This document shows, piece by piece, positions 23,874 through 34,600 of a stretch of DNA of 64,000 nucleotides. Both the position numbers and the translations under genes were made by a program. Positions within the stretch are counted from its first letter, which is position 1. Every line of letters starts with the position of its first letter. Under the pieces are notes generated by a model. The model worked only from the letters and a program-made list of their open reading frames with translations. It did no database searches and had not been told where the DNA came from. The stretch is from Hofstenia miamia (taxonomy: Eukaryota; Xenacoelomorpha; Acoela), in the NCBI GenBank assembly GCA_004352715.1, contig SCFE01000112.1, positions 607,711-671,710 of the forward strand, read 5' to 3'.

Positions 23874-24317
23874 ATGTTCTCTCAAGTCACCTGCTGGCTT
23901 AGATACCCAGTCAAACTAGTTGGAGTGCCACCTCCTAGAAAACTTGTAAACAATGTTCTGGTCATCACATCACTGTTGCATACTAATGTAATCCCAGTCA
24001 ATATAAATGGATCCCTGGTAAATGTCACCATTGATATCAGGCCCTCAGCTTTGATCATCAGTGATTCCTGTTGTTCTAAGCTGTGCCTGTCACTGAATGA
24101 CCTACTTCTGTCTACTGCACAGCTGCTGGATGCCTCTGGAAATTCCTTCTCACTCAAAGGTCACATACCAAACCTAGAGTTATGCAGTCAGCCACTTCCA
24201 TATGACATAATTTTGGGAAATAATTTCTCAAGCAGAATTCATGCATTATTGATTATGGTAATAACACCATCTCCATCAGAGAAAGCAAACATTGGCAAGA
24301 GCTTACCACTGTCCTGA
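23874..24317 (+). pseudogene. Aspartic protease region of pol
   Basis: The frame contains VNVTIDIRPSALIISDSC at the position of the catalytic D-T/S-G loop; the loop reads DIRPS, so the active-site residues are lost. Further on, PYDIILGNNF matches the conserved ILGxDF block of retroviral-type proteases. It follows gag after about 60 bp with a stop and precedes RT, as in gypsy polyproteins. Inactive as read. Confidence 0.65.
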
Positions 24318-24331
24318 GCCAGAACAACTCT

Positions 24332-25650
24332 TTGAGTTTTTCTGAGCATATGATTGTGGAGCCTCATCATTGGCAACATGTTCCTGTCACCACTGACTCT
24401 GCTTATACTGGAGACATTATGATTTCTGGATTTAAGGGAAAAGGCTTCTGTGGAGTTAACTTCTCCCCTGATCTCTGTCTTGTTTCTAAAGGAAAAACAT
24501 GTGTTACTGTTTTTAATAGTTCCAATTCTTTAGTCAAAATAGATCCATCTCAATTGAGGCTTATTGCAACTCTGGTTTGTCTGGAATTTCAGGCTGCTGC
24601 CTGCTCATCCATCGTAATGGCCATCCATGATCTGGCAGAGCTGAGTGAAAACATTCAGATGCCCCTTGTTAATGAATGGATGCATCTGCATCTTAGTTCT
24701 GAGGAGTGTGAGTTGCTTTCCCATCTGCTCAGACAGCATTATGAGGTCTTTAATTATGGTTTAATCAGCATTGGCCAGGCTGTTGGAGAACAGCATTCCA
24801 TTGTAACCAAGAATGATCATCCAATTTGCTTGCCCATCAGAAGAGTACTAGAAAACCTTCAGGAAGAGTATGAAAAAATCTTAAGCAACCTCATACAATT
24901 ATCCAAGCTAGCAATAGCCCCTGCATGGCTCCCACTGTCTTCATTAAACAGGGTGACAAGTACTGCCTCTGCATTGATTTCAGAAAGCTTAACAATGTTA
25001 CAGTAAGGGATGTGTACCCACTCCAGTGCATTGAGGATCTCCTTTATGATGCCAGTCAATACAAGTTATTCAGCTGCATCAACCTGTGCAAGTCTTACTG
25101 GCAGGTGCCAATGAAGCCCTCTGATATCTTGAAGACCCCCTTTATAACTCCCTATGACCTCTTTGAGTGGAAATATATGGCTTTGAGGCTCTACAATGCC
25201 CCTGAAACATTCCAGTGCTATGTTACCCACATGCTTAGAAATGGCGCCAACATACTTGAACCTGGCATAATGGCCTATATGGACGATATTCTCGTCACTA
25301 TTAATACTTTTTCTGAGTATCTGGAAAGGCTTGGATGCACCCTTGCCTTGTTATACAAGTCCAGCCTTTGAGTCAATGGGAACAAGTGTTCTCTGTTACA
25401 GCCTCCTGTCACTTTTCTCAGAAGAATTCTTGAACCTGGTCATATCTCCATCAAATATCATGTGAAAGACCATCTTGATAAAATCAAAACTCCCTGTTCT
25501 CATAAGGATGTACAACAACTGATGGGATTCTTGAATTACTATGGCGCCTTCATCTTGGAGTTAGCTAACAGTGCAATGTTGAATTTAAATGGAGCTGGAT
25601 CAAGCAGGAAGAGCTTGACAATGGTAAGAAAGAACTTAAAAGAATTCCCA
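24332..25650 (+). pseudogene. Reverse transcriptase region of pol
   Basis: The first frame (24332-25006) includes the linker and RT entry, HSIVTKNDHPICLPIRRV. A frameshift near 24925 leads to CLCIDFRKLNNVTVRDVYPL, INLCKSYWQVPMKP and the catalytic box YMDDIL (near 25280). After a stop at 25371 the connection domain continues (25462-25656) with QLMGFLNYYGAFI. The boxes are in standard Ty3/gypsy order and the YMDD aspartates are kept, but at least two breaks prevent a continuous product. Confidence 0.85.
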
Positions 25651-25655
25651 GCTTA

Positions 25656-26040
25656 AACACACCAGATTACTCAAAGGAATTCCTTATCAACTGTGACGCC
25701 AGTTCCATTGCTATCAGTGGCATGCTTAGTCAGATAATTGATGGAAAAGAGAGCCCCATCCAATATTTCAGTCACAAGCTCCAAAACACTGAGCTAAATT
25801 ATGATGTGACCAAGTTGGAAATGCTCACTCTAGTTGAGTCTGAAAAAGTTTTGTTTTTTCATACTGAGCCACCAGTTCACTTTATGCACCTACAACTCAG
25901 CACTGGTGTGGCTGAAGAAATTCCCTGGGGATAAATCTAATATCATCACCCAGTGGATTGAGTACTTGAATGATTTTACCTTCTCCATTAAACATCAACC
26001 AGGGAGACTGCACAACAACACAGACTATTGGACTGCTCTC
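25656..26040 (+). pseudogene. RNase H region of pol
   Basis: FLINCDASSIAISGMLSQ followed by PIQYFSHKLQNTELNY matches the start of gypsy RNase H (first catalytic Asp in CDAS). YDVTKLEMLTLV carries the expected Glu. A frameshift near 25840-25910 shifts to a frame with WIEYLNDFTFSIKHQPGR, followed by NNTDYWTALL, where related enzymes have VADALSR and the last catalytic Asp. This domain removes the RNA strand during cDNA synthesis. Confidence 0.8.
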
Positions 26041-26159
26041 CTGAGCTACAATTGCAAACTCTGGAAACCACCCAGAGAGAAAACACCATTTGAATTTATC
26101 ATGTTCAGTGATTATGAGTGTCTGCCCAAGATCAATGCAGACCAACATGGAAACAAGAT

Positions 26160-27608
26160 CCTCCCCATTTTGGTGAAGGAGGAGATTACAGAAGCAGAAA
26201 TCATACATCACCAATGCCACAACAAAGTGTTAAGCAAGATTATTGCCAAGCTGAAAAATGACAACTACATCCTCAGCCCTGTTGCTAACAGGTATTTTTG
26301 GTGCTATAATTGGAAACTCACTGATGCAGGCCTACTTTATGCACAGAGCCAAAATAGTTGACTAGCAGTTCCTTAATACTTTCAAAGAGATCTAGTACAG
26401 AAGATTCACAAGAAAGGCCACTTAGGTATCATTCAAACTGAGCAAACAATTAATGCAAGATATGTTACTATCAGTATTAGAGCCACTGTGCAGGATGTAA
26501 TCAACAAATGCACCACTTGTCTGTTGCAGGGAGCCAGACATTTTCCAGAGCAGTGAGCTGAGCTGCATAGCAGAGCTGCAGAATGCAAAAATGAAGTTGT
26601 ACATATGGACATTGAGAAGCTCTCTCACAATGAGGAGGGGAACCAGTACCTCCTCATGCTTATCAATCATTTCACCAAATATGCTCAACTCATCCCCCTC
26701 AACAGCCCTACTGCTGAGGATATTGGGGAGAAAGTGGTCAAGGAATGGGCTCCAAAGTTTGGGCCCATGGAATGCCTAGTTTCAGATCATGGCCCTCAAT
26801 TTGAAAACAATCTTATGGAAACCTTGATGAAGGAGCTCAAAATACTACATGAATTTACCACTGTGTACCACCTGCAGTCCAATGGAGTTGTTGAAAGACT
26901 TAACCACACAGTTATCAAACAAATCTGGGCCACCCTTGCCTGAGCAGCTGACAGGAATAGAAAATGCATCATTGAGGCAGTAGAGTATTTTTATAACACC
27001 ACTGTGTATACAACTACTAAGGTTAGCCCTTTTAAGGCCATGTTTGGCTGAGAGGCAAGTACATCCCTTTTCAATTATGTTTCTGGATTATAATGAACCT
27101 ACATTAAAGAATTTTGTGAATCATATGTTAAATGATTTTCAAGATGTACACTTAACCATCTGTTGGAATACTAATCAATCTGTTATCCGTCAATAGTGGA
27201 ATTTCAATCACAAAGTGTATGGTGAACCTCCCAAGGTTGGAGACAAAGTTTTTGCATATTTTCCTCACCAGATCAATGATGCAAATCAAGTGTGGAAGCT
27301 TGCCACCAATTGGCAGGGTCTGTTTACCATTAAAAAGGTGTTAGATCACCATCAATATTTACTAAATAATTGGAAATTCACCCATTTCCAATGACTCAAA
27401 CAAACTATTAAAGATATTAGCAATGTTGTCATCAGCCCTAATAGTGAATTTTCACTTGTTGATGATGGAGTGAATGAACTTGAGAATTATACTAACCTCA
27501 CTGAGTGTGAGGAAGATGACCTCTCTGAGGTCAAGTATGACAACAATCTTGTTAATAGTAGCAACATTACTGCTACTCCTATTTTGCCTAGACATAAAGT
27601 TAGGGACT
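26160..27608 (+). pseudogene. Integrase region of pol
   Basis: An HHCC-like zinc module is visible (KGHLGIIQTEQTINARY, then KCTTCLLQG). The catalytic core follows: VVHMDIEKL with the first Asp, LVSDHGPQFENNL with the second, and NGVVERLNHT with the Glu, a complete D,D-35-E-type set. The C-terminal part has VGDKVFAYFPHQ, then WQGLFTIKKV, matching the GPY/F module. Stops occur near 26360, 26940 and 27390. The frame ends with DKVRD-like sequence and TAA near 27608. No chromodomain is evident. Confidence 0.8.
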
Positions 27609-27841
27609 AAGAGTATTTCAATTACTTAAGTACCCAAGATTGGGAACTTAATTAATCTTTATGTATAGGAAACCAAACCATATCAGATGAAATGAACTGA
27701 GAATCAGCCGCCCATGAGAAGACAAGTGAGGTGAAGATACAACCCCCATGATGAACAGAGCTGAGATGACACCCCTCATTGAGCAGAGGAGAGTGTATCC
27801 CACAAGAGAGGAAGGATGCAGGAGGACTTGAGTAGCAGACC

Positions 27842-30650
27842 ATGCAACCAGGGTTTTCGAGTCAATGTAAGATCTCTAAGGTAGGAGACAAAACTTTGCA
27901 TTTGTACATTATTGCAACCCCCAAGGCAGTTAGTTTTGTGCACAACAACTTGTTGGAAGAAACAAAGAACAAATTACACTGGATGTACAACACCAAAAAC
28001 CTCACATGTGCAGTGGATGTCATTCCCTTTGTCATTGATGTGGAGCATAGACCAAAGATCAATACTATCATACCCTACCACTCCAAAATGCATAGAGGAT
28101 TAAAGAGACCCTATTGGCAGAGCATAGTCCATACCATGTTTGATGAGGATTTTAATATAAGGCACCTGTGCCAGCTACTTAACAACAAGCACACCATTCA
28201 GAAGTTTGAGTGCATCAACATTGATTTTGAGAATTTGCTTGTTGTGTACATTTTCTGAGTTGGTGAAGTCAACCAGCCCAAGATAATTGAGAAAATTGAA
28301 ATAGTGTACAGGCTAGCAAAGGTTGGGAACATTTGTCTGGTGATGTTTGTCAAAGAAGAGTATCAAGATGAAATACTGGAGGAAGTTGTCAACCTCCACT
28401 TTAGGATGGAAAATTTTATGATCCTCTATACTCACTACTATTGTCCCACCAGCATGTACCAATTCAGTATCTTTTCAATAACCAAACAAATTTACACCAA
28501 CCTTCTTTTGTGTAAGAAAATACCTACCCATCACCTTGCAGTTGACACAAGGCTGATTATAGACACTGTCACCCAGTCGCAAATGCTTGAATCCATCTCT
28601 GCTAACTGGCCCAGTCTTGCCTTAGTTATGAACAAGAATGTTTGTTTTGCTTTCTCCCAAAGCACTGCAAATTTAGCAGAAATTGATGAGGTCTGGACTA
28701 ATCTGAAATCAGATAGGAACTCTGAGTCTGTTTGCCCCACAATCAATATCTGCAGACCTACTTCACAATACTCCAGATCTGTTGAAAGGCTCCTCATGGA
28801 GCTGCATATAGCCTACACTTCACAAGATCTTCAAAATTGTGCTGAATGCTTATTTTCTGAGAAGTTTGTGCCACCCATTCAGTATCATGGAGCCCATTTT
28901 TCTGACACAAGGTCCACACATTCAACTTCCTCTCAACCAAAATGCCTAAGAGCACCTCACCAAGAAATGCATGCATGAGCTGGCCATTTGCCCTGCTGCA
29001 TGGAAGATTAAGAACTGGTTGCTCCATTTGTGCTTGCCTCTGTCTTCATCTGGAAAGACCAAAAAAACAATGCAAAGTTTTGAAAAATTTTATGCTAACC
29101 TCATCAGTGCTAGTAGCCCCTTGGGGCGCCTTCTGTCTCAGACTCTAGTCAACTGCTTGGGTGTTGCCTTTGCTGACCTCAAACATATTCTCACAAACCC
29201 TTTGCCATGTCTGAAATGAAATTCCCATCTCTTGAGTTCAACACCTGATCCACCATGACCCTGGGTCAACACAGTGGTTCTTGGAATTGGTGGCCTACTA
29301 TGATGCACATACTAAGACAGAGATTCTGTTTAACTTAGAGAAGATGAACTATCCTGAGTGTGGATATAGCAAGCTCTCAGAGATGCGGAGACAAGCTGCC
29401 AAAGATGGTGTGATCATACCAATTACAGTTACTGAGCAGATGATGCACTTGCCTGAACAATTCTATTGTGAGAAGGAACTGTTAGCATCATCTGCAGTTG
29501 AACTATCCCCTGGTATTAAGGCACTCCTTGAAGCCATCAATATACAAAAGTTCTCTAGAGTTGTGAGCTCTCCCATACCTATGCCAGAATGGTCTATCAC
29601 AGAAGATAAATAAATCTTAACCATAGAGCATTGTCCAGATGAGTTTGCTGAAAAACTCTCAATCATCAACCACATTATCAAGCAAAATTGAGATAATGAT
29701 GTATTGGGCTTAATGAAATGGTGTCTAACTGAAATGTTTACCAAAGAGGAATTAGTACTTCTACAATTGCCTGGGTGACAAATAGCCTTGGACATAGAAT
29801 GTACCACATCCTGCCTTCAAATCTTCAACTCACAGATTGCAAAACTCCATTAGCATGGGATCTGCAGCAAGTTCTGGGATTCTATTAAGGATGCTAAGAT
29901 AAAGTATCCTGTTACTATTGGGACCTCCATGTTAAGAGAAAAAGTTGTGCTAGACAACATCAAGTATCATGTGGACAAACACAACTTGCTTTGTATCCCT
30001 CCACTGTGTAAATGCCCCACTCATCTTGCCATCATGGCTTGTCAAGAAGGGGCAAAGGAAAGTCTCTGACTCTATTATGTGTCTACATTGATGGTAAGCT
30101 CACAATTAAGGATATTTTTCAGAAAGGGCAACCAATCTCCACTCAGTTAACAAAAGTTCATAATAAGATCATGACACTGGACCCCTGTGTTCTTATTTTA
30201 TTTCAGGCATCTGGTGATTTGATGTGGATCAATAATATTGAAACCCTCACTCAATACTTCAACATTATGAAGCACATTATGAGCAGAGGTTACTGATTCA
30301 GAAGAGATGACATTAAAGCAGGTCAATGAGTACTGCTCCTTGTTTATGGACCATGCAATGCACATGGGATCACTAAGAGAGGTCTTCATCCACTTCTATC
30401 CAAACACCTGGATTAGCCCCAAAGATGCCCATACCTCAGACACAGATGCACTCATTACTCTCATGATAATGCTGAAAGGCCTTTGTCTTTATGAGAGGTT
30501 TTATGACATATTTACACAGAGGCTGAACAACTTAAGAAGAAATTGTCTGATTAGTGCCTGTTTACATGAGATTGAGTTCTTCTACTTGAGGAGTGAAGAA
30601 GTTACACAGAGGGAGACTCTTATGCGGATTACTTGGTGACCTAGATATGC
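27842..30650 (+). pseudogene. Unrecognised coding-like region between integrase and 3' LTR (ORF3)
   Basis: A chain of plus-strand frames (27842-28258, 28304-28978, 28971-29219, 29281-29613, 30012-30296, 30307-30639) covers about 2.8 kb with only short breaks, suggesting one former ORF or two of about 900 codons in all. Fragments include IIPYHSKMHRGLKRPYW, FAFSQSTANLAEIDEVW, NYPECGYSKLSEMRRQ and LTIKDIFQKGQPI. In gypsy elements this slot can hold an envelope-type gene, but I see no signal peptide, no furin-like site, no clear terminal membrane anchor and no cysteine pattern typical of fusion proteins. It may be a captured gene or a lineage-specific ORF. Decay is similar to pol, so it travelled with the element. 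Confidence 0.5.
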
Positions 30651-31624
30651 TGAAGTTAAGTCGTGGAACAACATCTTAGTTGATTGAGGAGACACAAAAG
30701 CTCCTGTCTGGTCCCACAGTAAAACTCAGGACCTAATTTTTTCGAACTTACTTGCGTCTTTTTGATGTTTTGATTTCTTGATTCACTGCTATTTATTTGT
30801 ATCAATTTCTATTAATTGATTATTTGAATTTCAAGTGTAGTTATTTTGATAGTGTTAGTATTTGTCCCCTTGATTTGAATTAAGTGTGATATCTCATTTT
30901 AGCTTTGCAAGGGAAACAGTGCTTTGAAATTGTAAACAAGTCAGGTAATAAGTTACAGATTTTGGTAATAAATATCTGAGTCACTGTATCAAAGCACGCA
31001 ATAAATTCAGCTTCCTTCTACTGCATTTGGTCTTTTCAATTATTTATCTATTAACCCCTTTAGATTTGTTGATTAAAGATTTGTTAAGGATAACTGTTGC
31101 TTAAGTTTTAGTGACAATTCAGGAGGAAACTGCACAGGGTCTGGGGTGGCAAATAGCTCCTTAATTGTGAGAGCCCAAATCATGGCCACTTTAGATTATG
31201 ATTATATGTAGGGAATAATATCTTTCATTCAATCTGTTCATACATGCACTTAATAATTTACACCTTGCAAATATACTATGCTGTTGGCAAACATGAATGC
31301 ATAGCAATTATGTGCCTGTTATTTATTGTTTATTTACATGAGCTGAGATAAGAGACCTCTGAGATAAATTGTTTATTGAGCTAGAAATTAATACTTGGGA
31401 CACACAATTAGCACCTTGGCAAATAAGGATGGCTTGTAAGATTTGGCTTTGGTGTGATGCCATGTGAATTGGTCACTGCTGAAGTTCTTTCTGGAATTGA
31501 ATTTCTTTATTTGTTAGGCAAGAATCAGTGAACCACCAATGTATGTTTTCTGTTGGAATGTGGGTCACTCTCTGCTATAGTAGACTTTGCAACCTTTGAT
31601 CTAAACTCTTGATTTTGGTTGTTT

Positions 31625-33637
31625 CAGGCATGTCAGAAATGTGCGCGCGCGTAATAGCCTACAATTAGCCTGTAATTCACGTTTGTAAGAAAAGCGCACG
31701 TGCAAGCCTGTAATTGGCCAATCAGCGCACGCGTAAAGCCTACTATTGTTTGAAATTCGCATCCGCTGGCTGTCTTGTTTGCTTTTCACACAATTGTCTG
31801 CCTAAGCAACTGTGAGTGTGCGTGTATTTACTGCCGTCTGTCGGGTTTGAAATGTCGAGCAGTTCCGATTCCGATATTATTGATATTATTACAGAACCGT
31901 CTTCCTCCTCTGCGCCCAGAAAGCGAAAACATATATCTAAAAAAACCGCGAAAGAACGCGCAGCCATGAGGGGCAACGAGGCATTCTATGCAGATGGCTT
32001 AACTTTATTTTGCCGCGTGTGCAACAAAGGCATGGATCATTCAAGACAGTCAGTCTTAGACAGGCATTGTAAGAGCAAAATGCACATGGAAAATGCCTCA
32101 AAACTGGTTGCGTTGAAGCAAAAAACCTTGACAACAATGCTGTTTACCCCAAATGCTGCCAGATTGGAAAATGCCAAACTCGTCACAGAGTTCGTTCGCA
32201 TGCTGGTTGCGGCAAAGATTCCTTTCAACATTGTGAGAGAGTTTTTGCGCGTTAATGTCAAAGCCGGAGGTGCAATTCCGGGAAGAAAAGCGCTTTTACC
32301 TTACCTTACTGATTGTTATTGTCTATTACCTACGAAAATGTTATCGGAATAGCTACTGACAACGCAAGTTACATGGTGAGCGCCTTCAAAAATATCCTAA
32401 AATCCGTCTTGCCAAATTCGCTGCATTTGTGCTGTCTTGCTCATTTATTAAACTTGGTTGTGAGCGTCTTCATTCGCCCGTTCGAAAAAGCGACTGCATG
32501 GAGTCAGGCCTTTTCCCATTACTTCAGCAATTCAGGGGCCAGAAAGTTCAGGTATCTGGAGTATTTGGAGTCAATCGGCGAGTCTAAAAAACTTCCACCG
32601 CAACCAGTAACAATGAGATGGTTATCAATGTTTACTGCAATTCAATATCACAAAAAACTTGTGGGGGCGGAAAAAAACTTTCGTGGAATTAGAAATTCTA
32701 GATCATCCAGATAATGATTCTTTGGACAGACTCTCACATCTTCTCCATGATTACAAACATTTAGTGTTTGAACTCAATTTTGTTTCTGCCCGGGCACTTC
32801 CGTATATCCGAGCATTGAGACTTTTTGAGTCTGACTCCACTATTGGTGTTATGCTGTTCAGTGCCATAGAAGATATTGTTTGTGACATTGCCACGCAAAA
32901 AGAAATGCCTAGGGAATCGGTTGCTGACATCCTTGAACAACAAGTAGAAACGTTTTTGAGTTCTGAAAAAAATGAATTAATTGCAAAAGTCAATAAAGCA
33001 GTAACGGGAGCGGAGGACAAGCTAATGAAATATTTTTCCGAAGCAAATGGAATTCATCCTGCAAGAGAATTCATCAAACAGCTTCAATATTTCCATCCCA
33101 AAAGGAGTCTTATGTTTGATTTATCACCAGCACTCCATGCGATTCCTGGATTTACCAGTGTGCCAGAGGCAGAACAAATTCGTTATCGGTCCCTAGCAAG
33201 AGAGTTTAGTTTTGAGGAAGAATCAACAATTGAGGAAGAGGTACAAGTAGTAATGGACTTTTTGAAAGGAGCCGAAATCGACTTGCCGAATTTGAGTGCC
33301 TTGGGCCAAACATATGGCGCGGTTACATGTTCGTCCGCGGCGGTGGAGCGGGTATTTAGTTACTATAACAAGCTCCTGTCCGACGAGCGCCAGCGATTAT
33401 CTGAAGCTTCACTTAAAGAACTCATGTTTCTATACATAAATGGACAAAATTTGTAATCGATGGACGTAAAATTAATTTTTTTGGTTCATTCATATGTTTC
33501 TTTCACAGCGCACAATTTCTCCTACGGAGCCTGTAATTCATTATATTGCGCACATTTGAGCCTACATTTTTGGAAAAACGAGCACGTAACAGAGCCTACA
33601 ATTCGTGAAAATTTAGCGCGTATTTCTGCCATGCCTG
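31625..33637 (+). mobile_element. hAT-superfamily DNA transposon (CGGBP1-like transposase), 2.0 kb
   Basis: The left end CAGGCATGTCAGAAAT and the inverted right end CAGGCATGGCAGAAAT agree at 15 of 16 positions. A subterminal motif AGCCTRYAATT or close variants recurs near both ends (near 31656, 31666, 31704, 31736 and 33528, 33558, 33592), plausibly transposase-binding sites. The element is rich in CG and GCGC whereas the host LTR is almost free of CG. The expected 8-bp target duplication is not seen. The insertion is proven by the uninterrupted 5' LTR. Confidence 0.85.
31852..33456 (+). pseudogene. hAT transposase, CGGBP1-like, internally deleted and frameshifted
   Basis: The ATG at 31852 opens a Ser-rich N-terminus, a basic PRKRKH segment and a BED-like zinc finger LFCRVCNKGMDHSRQS with H-x5-H spacing. 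LVTEFVRMLVAAKIPFNIV follows. Near 32310 the frame jumps to YENVIGIATDNASYM and LCCLAHLLNLV, with no space for the roughly 80-100 residues holding the first catalytic Asp in relatives, so an internal deletion is inferred. A second shift at an A run (32673-32679) leads to the C-terminal part, ending in the hAT dimerisation block AAVERVFSYYNKLLSDERQR. Not functional as read; the A-run shift could be a sequencing error. Confidence 0.8.
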
Positions 33638-33699
33638 CCCAGTACTGCTAGAGTAGCTCTCCTGTGATTCTACATTTTATTTGTGATTTGATGAATTAG

Positions 33700-34600
33700 A
33701 ATTCAACAGGAGCAAGTATTATGCATTTTTAATTGAAGAACACAAGAAACTTATCTAGTTGAATTAACTAAAGAATTTAAAACTACTACTGTAGTTATAT
33801 TTCAAATGAAAGTCATGAAGATTCTTACAAAACTTGGCCTAGATAAATCTTATAAAAATTTTAAGCTTTTTCTTACAGATGGCATGACTTACAATGTAGC
33901 TACTGCAAATCTCCCCAAAGAAACCTATGGATTTATTTATTTAACATGCTATTCTCATATGCCAGCCTGACTTTTAATCTGAACTTGTGAAAGAAAGTGG
34001 TCTAAAACCTATGATAAAAGCAATTAACAAGGTTATTAAAAGTGGAACTTGATGTCATAAGTGGCTAAATCTTGAAGAGAAGAATAGATCATATCAATTA
34101 CCTATTGAAATTTGCCAGGGTTCAGTTTCCAAATTGGGAAAAAATGAAAAATCTTAGAATTGGACACAGAAAAAATTTCAAAAAATTCATTGACACACTT
34201 CAGTGATTCCAAATGCATTTCAAATTTAGGCATTCTCAAAAACTTAGATTATATTTCCAAATATATCAAAAATCAGGTCAAGAAATTTGTTGTGTCAGTT
34301 GCTGAAAATGTCTAAACAAAATGTGAGAAGAGTTTATTGATTTAGATCAGCCAGGAAACTGGTTTTCTGGTGTTGCTTCAGGCAAATTGGCTGTGCTTTT
34401 ACAGAAAATTCATGGCTTTTTCACTTATGCAAGTGTCACATCAGTTGACATTGAACAGCTATTTTCTGCCTTGAAAGCTTCTTGGAAGATCACTTTCAAA
34501 TCCTTGAAGAAATAATGAAAAAACTCATTTTTAAAAATACAATGCACCTTTGCAAAAAATCTGATATTTTACTTTTCTACAGTAAATTTTATGCTGATTG
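33700..34600 (+). pseudogene. Older hAT transposase relic (CGGBP1-like)
   Basis: Fragments in several frames read LVELTKEFKTTTVV, KNFKLFLTDGMTYNVATA and FIYLTCYSHMP, matching the 'lltDaapYM..A ... HvTClaH' region of CGGBP1-like hAT transposases. Further on, SVDIEQLFSALKA with KSLK matches the C-terminal hAT dimerisation block (SvdvErxFSxlk). Stops are frequent and CG is scarce, so it is far older than the hAT in the adjacent LTR. It starts just after the LTR element ends. Confidence 0.65.

Larger units (their letters stand above)
20601..33674 (+). mobile_element. Degenerate Ty3/gypsy LTR retrotransposon (tRNA-Trp-type primer site), with a nested hAT
   Basis: The order is 5' LTR, primer-binding site, gag with a CCHC knuckle, protease, reverse transcriptase, RNase H, integrase, an unrecognised region, 3' LTR. 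Domain order RT-RH-IN identifies Ty3/gypsy. The primer site matching tRNA-Trp is known from the CsRn1 group, so that affiliation is suggested. About 11 kb remain once the 2.0-kb hAT in the 3' LTR is discounted. Every gene is broken by stops or frameshifts and the LTRs differ at many sites, so this is an old copy. No target-site duplication is evident at the assigned ends. Confidence 0.85.
30753..33674 (+). repeat. 3' long terminal repeat, interrupted by a hAT element
   Basis: Homology to the 5' LTR starts at TGCGTCTTTTTGATG (30753), runs to CTAAACTCTTGA (31612), stops, and resumes at CCCAGTACTG (33638), ending ATTCTACA at 33674. The interruption is the hAT at 31625-33637. Twelve bases between 31613 and 31624 match neither the 5' LTR nor the hAT right flank. 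Confidence 0.85.

Noticed and set aside
27842-30650. Envelope gene of the LTR element
   Set aside because: Position fits, but no signal peptide, protease-cleavage site or membrane anchor could be found, so it is listed as unrecognised instead.
31625-31770. CpG island promoter at the left of the hAT
   Set aside because: The CG-rich stretch is explained by the young hAT terminus and subterminal repeats; no host gene starts there.
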